Shown here piece by piece: positions 24,785 through 35,091 of a stretch of 64,000 bases of DNA. Every line of letters begins with the position of its first letter. Position 1 is the stretch's first letter. The DNA comes from Mycobacterium sp. E796 (GTDB taxonomy: Bacteria > Actinomycetota > Actinomycetes > Mycobacteriales > Mycobacteriaceae), in NCBI RefSeq assembly GCF_001672815.1, contig NZ_LZKK01000295.1:1-64000 (forward strand), in the 5' to 3' direction. Under the pieces are notes generated by a model. That model did no database searches, was not told the origin of the DNA, and saw only the letters and a program-made list of their open reading frames with translations. Both the position numbers and the translations under genes were made by a program.

Positions 24785-25282
24785 GGGCCCAGACGGTCCG
24801 ACTCCCAGCAAACACTCGTTCGCTCATTTTCGGCCGTAGCGGGTCGGGCCGGCGGGGCTGACGCGGCGTCAACGGCAGTTAAGCGAGCCGATTTTTTTAA
24901 CATAACGATTACATAACAATCGTGCCTTGATCAGCGCAGTTATAGCTACTCGACCGTAACCACCTGCATGCAGCAGGTTTGTTCGCCGCGCCCGCGCGGG
25001 CGGTTAAACCCGGTGTTACCCACGACACGGTTACCCGTGCGTAGAACTCACCAGTAACCGATCAACATGCAAAAAGGGCACTGATCCTTATGACACTCTT
25101 AGTAGAGCCGATGCCGTCCGCCGCCCCGCTCGACCATTGGGGTGGCCCGTGACAGCACACCGGCCAGCCGTCCTCCGGCTGTGATTCGACGGGGAATCGA
25201 CGTTATGGAAAACAGGCCCCCACCGTCGGGAGCGGCCGAACGAAACCGAGACGTAAAGACGCATACAGGGGAGAGATAGAAG
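24785..25282 (+). promoter_or_regulatory. Long intergenic leader of fas, with repeats
   Basis: This 498-bp stretch holds no convincing gene. A notably AT-rich part (24891-24950) contains two ACATAAC direct repeats 11 bp apart (24900-24906 and 24911-24917). Further on are the 10-bp palindrome CTGCATGCAG (24964-24973) and inverted arms CGGTTAC (25028-25034) and GTAACCG (25054-25060). A 20-codon frame starts with ATG at 25090 and ends at 25152. The fas start follows GGGGAGAG. In M. tuberculosis the TetR-type FasR regulates the fas promoter; which element corresponds here cannot be told. Confidence 0.5.
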
Positions 25283-28200
25283 GTGACGATCCACGAGCAC
25301 GACCGGGTGTCCGCCGACCGCGACGAGAACAGCCCGCACAGCGCCCATGCTCTGGTCGACCGCCTGGCGGCCGGCGAGCCGTACGCCATCGCCTTCGGCG
25401 GCCAAGGCAGCGCCTGGCTGGAGACCCTCGAAGAGCTGGTGTCGTCGGCCGGGATCGAATCCGATCTGGCAACGCTGGTCGGCGAGGTGGAACTGCTGCT
25501 CGAGCCGGTGGCCAAAGAGCTGGTCGTGGTGCGTCCGATCGGTTTCGAGCCGCTGAGGTGGGTGCGCGCGCTGGCCGCCGAGGATCCGGTCCCGTCGGAC
25601 AAGCACCTGACGTCGGCCGCGGTGTCGATCCCCGGCGTGCTGCTCACCCAGATCGCGGCGGCGCGTGCGCTGGCCCGGCAGGGCATGGATTGGACCGCCA
25701 CGCCGCCGGTGGCCGTCGTCGGGCATTCGCAGGGCGTGCTCGCCGTCGAGGCGTTCAACGCCGCGGGCGCCCGTGACATCGAGCTACTGGCGCTGGCCCA
25801 GCTGATCGGCGCGGCCGGGACGCTGGTCGCCCGCCGGCGCGGGATCTCGGTGCTGGGGGACCGCCCGCCGATGGTGTCGGTGACCAACGCCGACCCCGAA
25901 CGCATTCGCCGGCTGCTCGACGAGTTCGCCCAGGATGTGCGCACCGTGCTACCCCCAGTACTGTCCATCCGCAACGGTCGCCGGTCGGTCGTCATCACCG
26001 GCACCCCCGAGCAGCTCTCGCGCTTCGAACTGTATTGCCGGCAGATCTCCGAAAAGGAAGAGGCCGACCGCAAGAACAAGATCCGCGGCGGCGACGTCTT
26101 CGCGCCGGTCTTCGACCCGGTCCGGGTCGAGGTGGGCTTCCACACGCCGCGGCTGGCCGACGGCATCGACATTGTCGGGAGCTGGGCCGAGAAGGTCGGC
26201 ATCGACGTCGCGCTGGCCCGGAAGCTGACCGAGGCCATCCTGGTGAATGGCGTCGACTGGGTGGATGAGATCACGAGCGTTCACCAAGCTGGCGCCCGCT
26301 GGATTCTCGATCTGGGGCCCGGGGACATCCTGACCCGGCTGACCGCTCCGGTGATCCGCGGCCTCGGCGTCGGCATCGTGCCCGCGGCGACCCGCGGCGG
26401 ACAGCGCAACCTCTTCACCGTCGGTGCCACCCCCGAGGTCGCCCGGGCATGGTCGACCTACGCCCCCGGCGTGGTCCGCCTCCCCGACGGCCGGGTCAAG
26501 CTGTCGACGAAGTTCACCCGGCTGACCGGACGCTCGCCTATCCTGCTCGCGGGCATGACCCCGACCACTGTCGACGCAAAGATCGTCGCGGCCGCGGCCA
26601 ATGCCGGGCACTGGGCCGAGCTGGCCGGCGGCGGGCAGGTCACCGAGGAAATCTTCGCCGACCGCATCGAGGAGCTCTCCGGACTGCTCGAGCCCGGGCG
26701 CACCTACCAGTTCAACGCTCTGTTCCTCGATCCCTACTTGTGGAAGCTGCAGGTCGGCGGCAAGCGGCTGGTGCAGAAGGCCCGCCAGTCCGGCGCGGCG
26801 ATCGACGGCCTGGTGATCAGCGCCGGCATCCCGGACCTCGAGGAAGCCGTCGAATTGATCGGCGAGCTCAACGACGTCGGGATCAGCCACGTGGTGTTCA
26901 AGCCCGGCACTGTGGAACAGATCCGCTCGGTCATCCGCATCGCGACCGAGGTGCCCACCAAGCCGGTGATCATGCACATCGAGGGCGGCCGCGCCGGCGG
27001 GCACCACTCCTGGGAGGACCTCGACGACCTGCTGCTGGCGACGTATTCGGAACTGCGGTCGCGTCCCAACATCACGGTCTGCGTCGGCGGCGGCATCGGC
27101 ACCCCCGAGCGGGCGGCGGAGTACCTGTCCGGCCGTTGGGCCGAGGCCTACGGCTTCCCGTTGATGCCGATCGACGGCATCCTGGTCGGCACCGCGGCGA
27201 TGGCGACGCTCGAGTCCACGACGTCGCCGTCGGTCAAGCGGATGCTGGTGGAAACCACGGGCACCGACCAGTGGATCAGCGCCGGAAAAGCCCAGGGCGG
27301 CATGGCTTCCAGCCGTAGCCAGCTCGGCGCCGACATCCACGAGATCGACAACAGCGCCTCGCGGTGCGGCCGGCTGCTCGACGAGGTCGCCGGCGACGCC
27401 GACGCGGTCGCCGAGCGCCGCGACGAGATCATCGCGGCGATGGCCAACACCGCCAAGCCGTATTTCGGCGACGTGGGGGAGATGACCTACCTGCAGTGGT
27501 TGCGGCGCTACGTCGAACTGGCCATCGGCGAGGGCGATTCGACCGCCGACACCGCGGGGCCCGGCAGCCCTTGGCTGGCCGACACCTGGCGCGATCGTTT
27601 CCAGCAGATGCTGCAGCGCGCCGAAGCGCGTTTGCACCCAAAGGATTTCGGGCCGATCGAGACGGCTTTCGCCGACAGCAAGCTGCTTGAGAACCCCGAG
27701 GCGGCGATCGAGCTGCTGCTGGCCCGCTACCCGGACGCCGAAACCGTGCAGCTGCACCCGGCCGATGTGCCGTTCTTCGTCACGCTGTGCAAGACCCTGG
27801 GCAAGCCGGTCAACTTCGTGCCGGTCATCGACAAGGACGTGCGGCGCTGGTGGCGCAGCGACTCGCTGTGGCAGGCGCATGACGCCCGTTACGACGCCGA
27901 CCAGGTGTGCATCATCCCGGGCACGGCGGCGGTGGCCGGCATCACCCGGATGGACGAGCCCGTCGGCGCGCTCCTGGACCGCTTCGAGCAAGCTGCCATA
28001 GATGAAACGCTGGCCGCGGGTGCGGAGCCCCGGCCGGTCACGTCGCGCCGGCGCGGCCGCGCGGACGTGACGGGACCGCTGGCCGTCGTGCTTGACGCGC
28101 CCGACGTGCAGTGGGCCGGCCGCACCACGACCAACCCTGTTCATCGGATCGCCGACCCGAGCGACTGGCTGGTGCATGACGGACCCGAGAGCCAGCGTGC

Positions 28201-31200
28201 GACGCACTCCTCCACCGGGGCGCGGCTCGAGGTCAACGGCGACGGCGTCGCGCTGAGCGTGCCCGTGTCGGGCGCGTGGGTCGACATTCCATTCCGGTTG
28301 CCCGCCAACACCGTTGACGGCGGCACCCCGGTGGTGTCCACCGAGGACGCCACCGCCGCCATGCGCGCGGTCCTGGCGATCGCCGCGGGCGTCGACGGGC
28401 CGGACCTCCTTCCCCCGGTCACCGACGGGACGGCCACCCTGACGGTGGACTGGGATCCCGAGCGGGTTGCCGATCACACCGGCGTCACGGCCGTCTTCGG
28501 CGAGCCGCTGGCGCCGAGCCTCACCACCGTGCCCGACGCGCTCGTCGGCCCTTGCTGGCCCGCCGTTTTCGCGGCCATCGGCTCGGCCGTCACCGATTCC
28601 GGTGTCCCAGTGGTCGAGGGCCTGCTGAGCCTGGTGCATCTGGACCACGCCGCCCATGTAGTCGGCACGCTCCCGACGGTACGGGCCCAATTGACCGTCA
28701 CCGCAACGGCTTCGGGCGCCCTCGACACGGACATGGGCCGGGTGGTCCCGGTGTCGGTGTCTATTTCGGACGCGGACGGTGCGGTAATCGCCACGCTCGC
28801 GGAGCGTTTCGCGATCCTCGGACGTACCGGCGCGGCCGAGCTCACCGATCCGGTCCGGGCCGGCGGCGCGGTGTCGGAGAATGCGACCGACACCCCGCGT
28901 CGTCGCCGTCGCGACGTCACGCTGACGGCGCCGGTCGACATGCGCCCGTTCGCGGTGGTGTCCGGTGACCACAACCCCATTCACACCGATCGGGCAGCCG
29001 CGTTGCTGGCCGGACTGGAATCGCCGATCGTGCACGGCATGTGGCTGTCGGCTGCGGCGCAGCACGCGGCGACCGCGACCGACGGCAAGGCCCGCCCGCC
29101 CGCTCGGCTGGTCGGCTGGACCGCGCGTTTCCTGGGCATGGTGCGCCCCGGCGACGAGGTCGATTTCCGGGTGGATCGCGTCGGAATCGACCGGGGCGCC
29201 GAGGTTTTGGAGGTGGCCGCTCGGGTCGGTTCCGACCTGGTGATGTCGGCCACCGCGCGGCTGGGCTCCCCGAGGACGGTCTACGCGTTCCCCGGACAGG
29301 GCATCCAGCACAAGGGCATGGGCATGGAGGTCCGGGCCCGGTCCAAGGCGGCGCGCAAGGTGTGGGACGCGGCCGACAAGTTCACCCGCGACACGCTGGG
29401 TTTCTCGGTGCTGCATGTGGTGCGCGACAACCCGACCAGCATCATCGCCAGCGGCGTGCACTACAACCACCCCGAGGGCGTGCTGTACCTGACGCAGTTC
29501 ACCCAGGTCGCGATGGCGACCGTGGCCGCCGCGCAGGTCGCCGAGATGCGTGAGCAGGGTGCCTTCGTCGAGGGCGCCATCGCGTGCGGCCACTCCGTCG
29601 GTGAATACACCGCGCTGGCCTGCGTGACCGGCATCTATGAGCTGGAAGCCTTGCTGGAGATGGTGTTTCACCGCGGGTCGAAGATGCACGACATCGTACC
29701 CCGCGACGAGTTGGGTCGCTCCAACTACCGGTTGGCGGCGATCCGGCCCTCGCAGATCGACCTGCCCGACGAGGAGGTTCCGGCGTTCGTCGCCGGGATC
29801 GCCGAGAGCACCGGTGAGTTCCTCGAGATCGTGAACTTCAACTTGCGTGGCTCACAGTACGCGATCGCCGGCACTGTGCGCGGCCTCGAGGCCCTGGAGG
29901 CCGAGGTCGAGCGTCGGCGCGAGCTCAGCGGCGGGCGGCGCTCGTTCATCCTGGTGCCGGGCATCGACGTGCCGTTCCACTCGCGGGTGTTGCGGGTCGG
30001 CGTGGCCGACTTCCGGCGCGCGCTGGATCGGGTCATGCCGCGCGACAAGGATCCCGACATCATCATCGGCCGCTACATCCCGAACCTGGTGCCGCGACCG
30101 TTCACCCTCGATCGCGACTTCGTCCAGGAGATCAGGGATTTGGTGCCCGCCGAGCCGCTCGACGAGATCCTCGCCGACTACGACACCTGGCGTCGCGAGC
30201 GGCCTGCCGAGCTGGCCCGCAAGGTGTTGATCGAGCTGCTGGCTTGGCAGTTCGCCAGCCCGGTGCGCTGGATCGAGACCCAGGACCTGCTGTTCACCGA
30301 GGAGGCCGCGGGCGGTCTCGGTGTGGAGCGGTTCGTCGAGATCGGTGTGAAGTCGGCGCCGACCGTCGCCGGTCTCGCGACCAACACCCTCAAGCTGCCC
30401 GAATACGCCCACAGCACCGTCGAAGTGCTCAACGCCGAGCGCGACGCCGCCGTGCTGTTCGCCACGGACACCGACCCGGAGCCGGAGCCCGAGGACGAGG
30501 CCGACGATTCCGCGCCGGCCACCGCGGACGCTGCGGCGCCGGAAACCGCTGCGGCCGCACCGGTTTCCGCGCCGGCCGCGCCGTCGGGGGCAGCTCGGCC
30601 GGACGACATCACGTTCGACGCCGCCGACGCCACCCTGGCGCTCATCGCGCTGTCGGCCAAGATGCGCATCGACCAGATCGAACAACTCGACTCCATCGAG
30701 TCCATCACCGACGGCGCGTCGTCGCGGCGCAACCAGCTGCTGGTGGACCTGGGTTCGGAGCTGAACCTGGGGGCCATCGACGGCGCCGCCGAGGCCGATC
30801 TGGCCGGTCTGCGCGCGCAGGTGACCAAGCTGGCGCGCACCTATAAGCCTTACGGCCCGGTGCTTTCCGACGCGATCAACGACCAACTGCGCACGGTGCT
30901 GGGGCCGTCGGGCAAGCGGCCGGCCGCGATCGCCGAGCGGGTCAAGAAGACCTGGGAACTGGGCGAGGGTTGGGCCAAGCACGTCACGGTGGAAGTGGCG
31001 CTGGGCACCCGCGAGGGCACCAGCGTTCGTGGCGGCGCCATGGGCCACCTGCACGAGGGCGCGCTGGCCGATGCCGCCTCCGTCGACAAGGTCGTCGACG
31101 CGGCGGTCATGTCGGTCGCCGCGCGGCACGGCATTTCGGTGGCGCTGCCCTCGGCGGGCGGTGGCGGTGGCGCGACCATCGACGCGGCCGCGCTCTCCGA

Positions 31201-34200
31201 ATTCACCGACCAGATCACGGGTCGCGACGGCGTGCTGGCCTCGGCGGCCCGCCTGGTGCTCGGCCAGCTGGGCCTCGACAATCCGGTGAGCGTGTCGCCG
31301 GCGGCCACCGATGCGGAGCTCATCGACTTGGTCACCGCCGAATTGGGCGCGGACTGGCCACGTTTGGTGGCTCCGGTGTTCGACGCCAAGAAGGCCGTCG
31401 TGTTCGACGACCGGTGGGCCAGCGCCCGCGAGGACCTGGTCAAGCTGTGGCTGACCGACGAGGGCGACATCGACGCCGACTGGATGCGGCTGTCGGAGCG
31501 GTTCGAGGGCGCCGGGCACGTCGTCGCCACCCAGGCCACCTGGTGGCAGGGCAAGTCGCTGGCCGCCGGCCGCCAGATCCACGCGTCGCTGTACGGCCGC
31601 ATCGCCGCCGGCGCCGAGAACCCGCTGCCGGGTCCGTCCAGCAGCGAGGTCGCCGTGGTGACGGGCGCGTCCAAGGGTTCGATCGCGGCCTCGGTGGTCG
31701 CACGGCTGCTCGACGGCGGCGCCACCGTCATCGCCACGACATCCAAGCTCGATGACGAGCGGCTTGCGTTCTACCGCGGGCTCTACCGCGACCACGCCCG
31801 CTACGGTGCCGCCCTGTGGGTGGTGGCGGCCAACATGGCGTCCTACTCCGACATCGACGCCCTGGTCGAGTGGATCGGCACCGAGCAGACCGAAAGCCTT
31901 GGGCCGCAATCCATTCACATCAAGGATGCGCAGACCCCGACGCTGCTGTTCCCGTTCGCGGCCCCGCGCGTCGCGGGTGACCTGTCCGAGGCCGGTTCGC
32001 GCTCGGAGATGGAGATGAAGGTCCTGCTGTGGGCCGTGCAGCGGTTGATCGGCGGGCTGTCGAAGATCGGCGCGGAACGTGACATCGCGTCGCGGTTGCA
32101 CGTGGTGCTGCCGGGCTCGCCGAACCGCGGCATGTTCGGTGGCGACGGTGCCTACGGCGAGGCGAAGTCGGCGTTGGACGCGCTGGTGAGCCGTTGGCAC
32201 GCGGAGTCGTCGTGGGCGGCCCGAGTTAGCTTGGCGCACGCGCTAATTGGCTGGACCCGCGGCACCGGGCTGATGGGCCACAACGACGCCATCGTATCGG
32301 CCGTGGAGGAGGCCGGTGTCACCACCTATTCCACCGACGAGATGGCCTCGATGCTGCTCGCCCTGTGCGATGTGGAGTCCAAGGTGGCCGCGGCCAGCAA
32401 GCCGATCGAGGCCGACCTGACCGGCGGGCTCGCCGACGCCAACCTCGACATGGCCGAACTCGCCGCCAAGGCGCGCGAGGAGATGTCGACCGAGGCCGCC
32501 GGCGAGGACGACGATGACGCGGCCGCGGGCACCATTCGCGCGCTGCCGTCCCCGCCGCGCGGCTACCGCCCAGCGCCACCGCCGGAGTGGGCCGACCTCG
32601 ACGTCGACCCGGCCGACCTGGTGGTGATCGTCGGCGGCGCCGAGCTCGGGCCGTACGGCTCGTCGCGGACCCGCTTCGAGATGGAGGTCGACAACGAGCT
32701 GTCGGCGGCCGGTGTGCTCGAGCTGGCCTGGACCACCGGGCTGATCCGCTGGGAAGACGACCCCCAACCCGGTTGGTACGACACCGAATCCGGTGATCTG
32801 GTCGACGAATCCGAGCTGGTCGAGCGCTACCACGACACGGTGGTGGAACGCTGCGGCATCCGTGAGTTTGTCGACGACGGCGCGATCGACCCCGATCACG
32901 CGTCGCCGCTGCTGGTGTCGGTGTTCCTGGAGAAGGATTTCGCGTTCGTGGTGTCCTCGGAGGCCGACGCGCGCGCGTTCGTCGAGTTCGACCCGGAGCA
33001 CACGATCATCCGGCCGGTGCCCGACTCGAGTGACTGGCAGGTGATCCGCAAGGCGGGCACCGAGATCCGGGTGCCGCGCAAGACCAAGCTGTCCCGCGTC
33101 GTCGGCGGCCAGGTGCCGACTGGGTTCGACCCGACGGTGTGGGGCATTAGCCCCGACATGGCGAGTTCCGTTGACCGGCTTGCCGTGTGGAACATCGTGG
33201 CGACCGTCGACGCGTTCCTGTCCGCCGGCTTCAGCCCGGCCGAGGTGATGCGCTACGTGCACCCGAGCATGGTGGCCAACACCATGGGCACCGGCATGGG
33301 TGGTGGCACGTCGATGCAGACGATGTATCACGGGAACCTGTTGGGCCGTAACAAGCCCAACGACATCTTCCAGGAAGTGCTGCCCAATATCGTTGCCGCA
33401 CACGTGGTTCAGTCCTACATCGGCAGCTACGGCGCGATGATCCACCCCGTCGCCGCCTGCGCGACCGCCGCCGTGTCGATGGAGGAGGGCCTCGACAAGA
33501 TCCGGCTGGGCAAGGCCGAGATGGTGGTGGCCGGCGGCATCGACGACCTGACGCTCGAGGGCATCATCGGCTTCGGCGACATGGCCGCCACCGCGGACAC
33601 CGGCATGATGCGCGGCCGCGGAATCCACGACTCGAAGTTCTCCCGGCCCAACGACCGGCGTCGGCTGGGCTTCGTCGAGGCACAGGGTGGCGGCACGATT
33701 CTGCTGGCGCGTGGTGACCTGGCCCTGAAGATGGGGCTGCCGGTGCTCGCGGTGGTCGCGTTCGCGCAGTCGTTCGGCGACGGCGTGCACACCTCGATCC
33801 CGGCCCCGGGCCTGGGTGCGCTGGGCGCGGGCCGCGGCGGCAAGGACTCACCGCTGGCGCGGGCGCTGAACAAGCTGGGTGTGGGCGCCGACGACATCGC
33901 CGTGATCTCCAAGCACGACACGTCGACGCTGGCCAACGATCCCAACGAGACCGAGCTGCATGAGCGGCTGGCCGACTCGCTGGGCCGCTCGCCGGGCGCG
34001 CCGTTGTTCGTGGTGTCGCAGAAGAGCCTCACCGGCCACGCCAAGGGCGGCGCCGCGGTCTTCCAGACGATGGGCTTGTGCCAGATGCTGCGCGACGGTG
34101 TCATCCCGCCCAACCGCAGCCTGGACTGCGTCGACGACGAACTGGCGGGCTCCTCGCACTTCGTGTGGGTGCGCGAGACGCTGCGGCTGGGTGAGAAATT

Positions 34201-34519
34201 CCCGCTCAAGGCGGGGATGCTGACCAGCCTCGGGTTCGGCCACGTGTCCGGGCTCGTCGCGCTGGTACACCCGCAGGCGTTCATCGCGGCGTTGGACCCG
34301 GATCAGCGCGCCGACTACCAGCGGCGTGCGGACGCGCGCTTGCTGGCCGGTCAGCGCCGACTCGTGTCGGCCATCGCCGGCGGCCCGCCGATGTATCAGC
34401 GGCCCCCGGACCGTCGCTTCGACCATGACGCGCCGGAGAAGCGGCAGGAGGCGGCGATGCTGCTGAATCCGGCCGCCCGCCTGGGCGATGACGACGCGTA
34501 CCAGGTCCCTGCCGGATGA
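25283..34519 (+). CDS. fas: Type I fatty acid synthase
   Basis: A 3078-residue multidomain synthase, close to the usual mycobacterial length, which makes C16-C26 acyl-CoA for membrane lipids and mycolate alpha chains. Domain order: acetyltransferase (GHSQG at ~147-151), enoyl reductase (FMN/NADPH motifs AELAGGGQVTEE, HIEGGRAGGHHSWEDLDD from ~430 to 750), dehydratase hot-dog (SGDHNPIHTD near 1227-1240), malonyl/palmitoyl transferase (GHSVGEYTAL near 1436), an Ala/Pro/Glu-rich linker then ACP (~1790-1850), ketoreductase (VTGASKGSIAAS near 2125), and ketosynthase (catalytic Cys near 2726 in PVAACATAAVS). GTG start with GGGGAGAG upstream. acpS follows, encoding the enzyme that charges its ACP. 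Confidence 0.97.
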   Translation: MTIHEHDRVSADRDENSPHSAHALVDRLAAGEPYAIAFGGQGSAWLETLEELVSSAGIESDLATLVGEVELLLEPVAKELVVVRPIGFEPLRWVRALAAEDPVPSDKHLTSAAVSIPGVLLTQIAAARALARQGMDWTATPPVAVVGHSQGVLAVEAFNAAGARDIELLALAQLIGAAGTLVARRRGISVLGDRPPMVSVTNADPERIRRLLDEFAQDVRTVLPPVLSIRNGRRSVVITGTPEQLSRFELYCRQISEKEEADRKNKIRGGDVFAPVFDPVRVEVGFHTPRLADGIDIVGSWAEKVGIDVALARKLTEAILVNGVDWVDEITSVHQAGARWILDLGPGDILTRLTAPVIRGLGVGIVPAATRGGQRNLFTVGATPEVARAWSTYAPGVVRLPDGRVKLSTKFTRLTGRSPILLAGMTPTTVDAKIVAAAANAGHWAELAGGGQVTEEIFADRIEELSGLLEPGRTYQFNALFLDPYLWKLQVGGKRLVQKARQSGAAIDGLVISAGIPDLEEAVELIGELNDVGISHVVFKPGTVEQIRSVIRIATEVPTKPVIMHIEGGRAGGHHSWEDLDDLLLATYSELRSRPNITVCVGGGIGTPERAAEYLSGRWAEAYGFPLMPIDGILVGTAAMATLESTTSPSVKRMLVETTGTDQWISAGKAQGGMASSRSQLGADIHEIDNSASRCGRLLDEVAGDADAVAERRDEIIAAMANTAKPYFGDVGEMTYLQWLRRYVELAIGEGDSTADTAGPGSPWLADTWRDRFQQMLQRAEARLHPKDFGPIETAFADSKLLENPEAAIELLLARYPDAETVQLHPADVPFFVTLCKTLGKPVNFVPVIDKDVRRWWRSDSLWQAHDARYDADQVCIIPGTAAVAGITRMDEPVGALLDRFEQAAIDETLAAGAEPRPVTSRRRGRADVTGPLAVVLDAPDVQWAGRTTTNPVHRIADPSDWLVHDGPESQRATHSSTGARLEVNGDGVALSVPVSGAWVDIPFRLPANTVDGGTPVVSTEDATAAMRAVLAIAAGVDGPDLLPPVTDGTATLTVDWDPERVADHTGVTAVFGEPLAPSLTTVPDALVGPCWPAVFAAIGSAVTDSGVPVVEGLLSLVHLDHAAHVVGTLPTVRAQLTVTATASGALDTDMGRVVPVSVSISDADGAVIATLAERFAILGRTGAAELTDPVRAGGAVSENATDTPRRRRRDVTLTAPVDMRPFAVVSGDHNPIHTDRAAALLAGLESPIVHGMWLSAAAQHAATATDGKARPPARLVGWTARFLGMVRPGDEVDFRVDRVGIDRGAEVLEVAARVGSDLVMSATARLGSPRTVYAFPGQGIQHKGMGMEVRARSKAARKVWDAADKFTRDTLGFSVLHVVRDNPTSIIASGVHYNHPEGVLYLTQFTQVAMATVAAAQVAEMREQGAFVEGAIACGHSVGEYTALACVTGIYELEALLEMVFHRGSKMHDIVPRDELGRSNYRLAAIRPSQIDLPDEEVPAFVAGIAESTGEFLEIVNFNLRGSQYAIAGTVRGLEALEAEVERRRELSGGRRSFILVPGIDVPFHSRVLRVGVADFRRALDRVMPRDKDPDIIIGRYIPNLVPRPFTLDRDFVQEIRDLVPAEPLDEILADYDTWRRERPAELARKVLIELLAWQFASPVRWIETQDLLFTEEAAGGLGVERFVEIGVKSAPTVAGLATNTLKLPEYAHSTVEVLNAERDAAVLFATDTDPEPEPEDEADDSAPATADAAAPETAAAAPVSAPAAPSGAARPDDITFDAADATLALIALSAKMRIDQIEQLDSIESITDGASSRRNQLLVDLGSELNLGAIDGAAEADLAGLRAQVTKLARTYKPYGPVLSDAINDQLRTVLGPSGKRPAAIAERVKKTWELGEGWAKHVTVEVALGTREGTSVRGGAMGHLHEGALADAASVDKVVDAAVMSVAARHGISVALPSAGGGGGATIDAAALSEFTDQITGRDGVLASAARLVLGQLGLDNPVSVSPAATDAELIDLVTAELGADWPRLVAPVFDAKKAVVFDDRWASAREDLVKLWLTDEGDIDADWMRLSERFEGAGHVVATQATWWQGKSLAAGRQIHASLYGRIAAGAENPLPGPSSSEVAVVTGASKGSIAASVVARLLDGGATVIATTSKLDDERLAFYRGLYRDHARYGAALWVVAANMASYSDIDALVEWIGTEQTESLGPQSIHIKDAQTPTLLFPFAAPRVAGDLSEAGSRSEMEMKVLLWAVQRLIGGLSKIGAERDIASRLHVVLPGSPNRGMFGGDGAYGEAKSALDALVSRWHAESSWAARVSLAHALIGWTRGTGLMGHNDAIVSAVEEAGVTTYSTDEMASMLLALCDVESKVAAASKPIEADLTGGLADANLDMAELAAKAREEMSTEAAGEDDDDAAAGTIRALPSPPRGYRPAPPPEWADLDVDPADLVVIVGGAELGPYGSSRTRFEMEVDNELSAAGVLELAWTTGLIRWEDDPQPGWYDTESGDLVDESELVERYHDTVVERCGIREFVDDGAIDPDHASPLLVSVFLEKDFAFVVSSEADARAFVEFDPEHTIIRPVPDSSDWQVIRKAGTEIRVPRKTKLSRVVGGQVPTGFDPTVWGISPDMASSVDRLAVWNIVATVDAFLSAGFSPAEVMRYVHPSMVANTMGTGMGGGTSMQTMYHGNLLGRNKPNDIFQEVLPNIVAAHVVQSYIGSYGAMIHPVAACATAAVSMEEGLDKIRLGKAEMVVAGGIDDLTLEGIIGFGDMAATADTGMMRGRGIHDSKFSRPNDRRRLGFVEAQGGGTILLARGDLALKMGLPVLAVVAFAQSFGDGVHTSIPAPGLGALGAGRGGKDSPLARALNKLGVGADDIAVISKHDTSTLANDPNETELHERLADSLGRSPGAPLFVVSQKSLTGHAKGGAAVFQTMGLCQMLRDGVIPPNRSLDCVDDELAGSSHFVWVRETLRLGEKFPLKAGMLTSLGFGHVSGLVALVHPQAFIAALDPDQRADYQRRADARLLAGQRRLVSAIAGGPPMYQRPPDRRFDHDAPEKRQEAAMLLNPAARLGDDDAYQVPAG

Positions 34520-34604
34520 CGCCGTCCAATTGCCCGGCTTCTCCTCGGTCCGCCGCGCGGACCGCATCGTCGCCGGGCGCGCCCATCGGTTAACCTGGCC
34601 AGCC

Positions 34605-34997
34605 ATGGGCATTGTCGGTGTGGGGATCGATCTCGTCTCCATCCCTGATTTCGCCGAGCAAGTCGACCAACCGGGCACGGCATTCTCCGAAACGTTCACC
34701 CCGGGCGAGCGGCGCGACGCCTCGGACAAGAGCTCGTCGGCGGCGCGTCACCTGGCGGCCCGCTGGGCGGCGAAGGAAGCGGTGATCAAGGCGTGGTCGG
34801 TGTCGCGGTTCGCGCAGCGGCCCGTCTTGCCCGAGGACATCCACCGCGACATCGAGGTGGTCACCGACATGTGGGGCCGCCCCCGCGTGCGGCTGACCGG
34901 CGACATCGCCAAGCATCTGGCCGACGTGACGATCCACGTGTCGCTGACGCACGAAGGGGACACTGCCGCCGCGGTCGCCATCCTGGAGACTCCTTGA
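34605..34997 (+). CDS. acpS: Holo-ACP synthase
   Basis: A 130-residue AcpS-type phosphopantetheinyl transferase, the usual mycobacterial length. It has the Mg-binding GVGIDLVSIPDF and RWAAKEAVIKAW motifs and the late HVSLTHEGDTAAAVA strand. It transfers phosphopantetheine from CoA to the ACP domain of the adjacent fas product and to other carrier proteins. ATG 34605 was chosen for the family N-terminus MGIVGVGIDLV; the open frame extends further upstream but overlaps fas. Probably co-transcribed with fas. Confidence 0.95.
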   Translation: MGIVGVGIDLVSIPDFAEQVDQPGTAFSETFTPGERRDASDKSSSAARHLAARWAAKEAVIKAWSVSRFAQRPVLPEDIHRDIEVVTDMWGRPRVRLTGDIAKHLADVTIHVSLTHEGDTAAAVAILETP

Positions 34998-35091
34998 GCG
35001 CGCGAGCCCTCATCGGCGAGCGTGCGCGTTTGTCCGCGACACGCCGGCGTGTGACGGCATTCTGCGCACCCTCGCGGGATAAGGGAAGGGC

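Noticed and set aside
25949..29689. 1246-codon open frame on the minus strand inside fas
   Set aside because: It is a shadow of the fas gene: high GC removes stops in the antisense frame; its His/Arg/Gly-rich translation shows no family features, whereas the plus strand encodes clear synthase domains.
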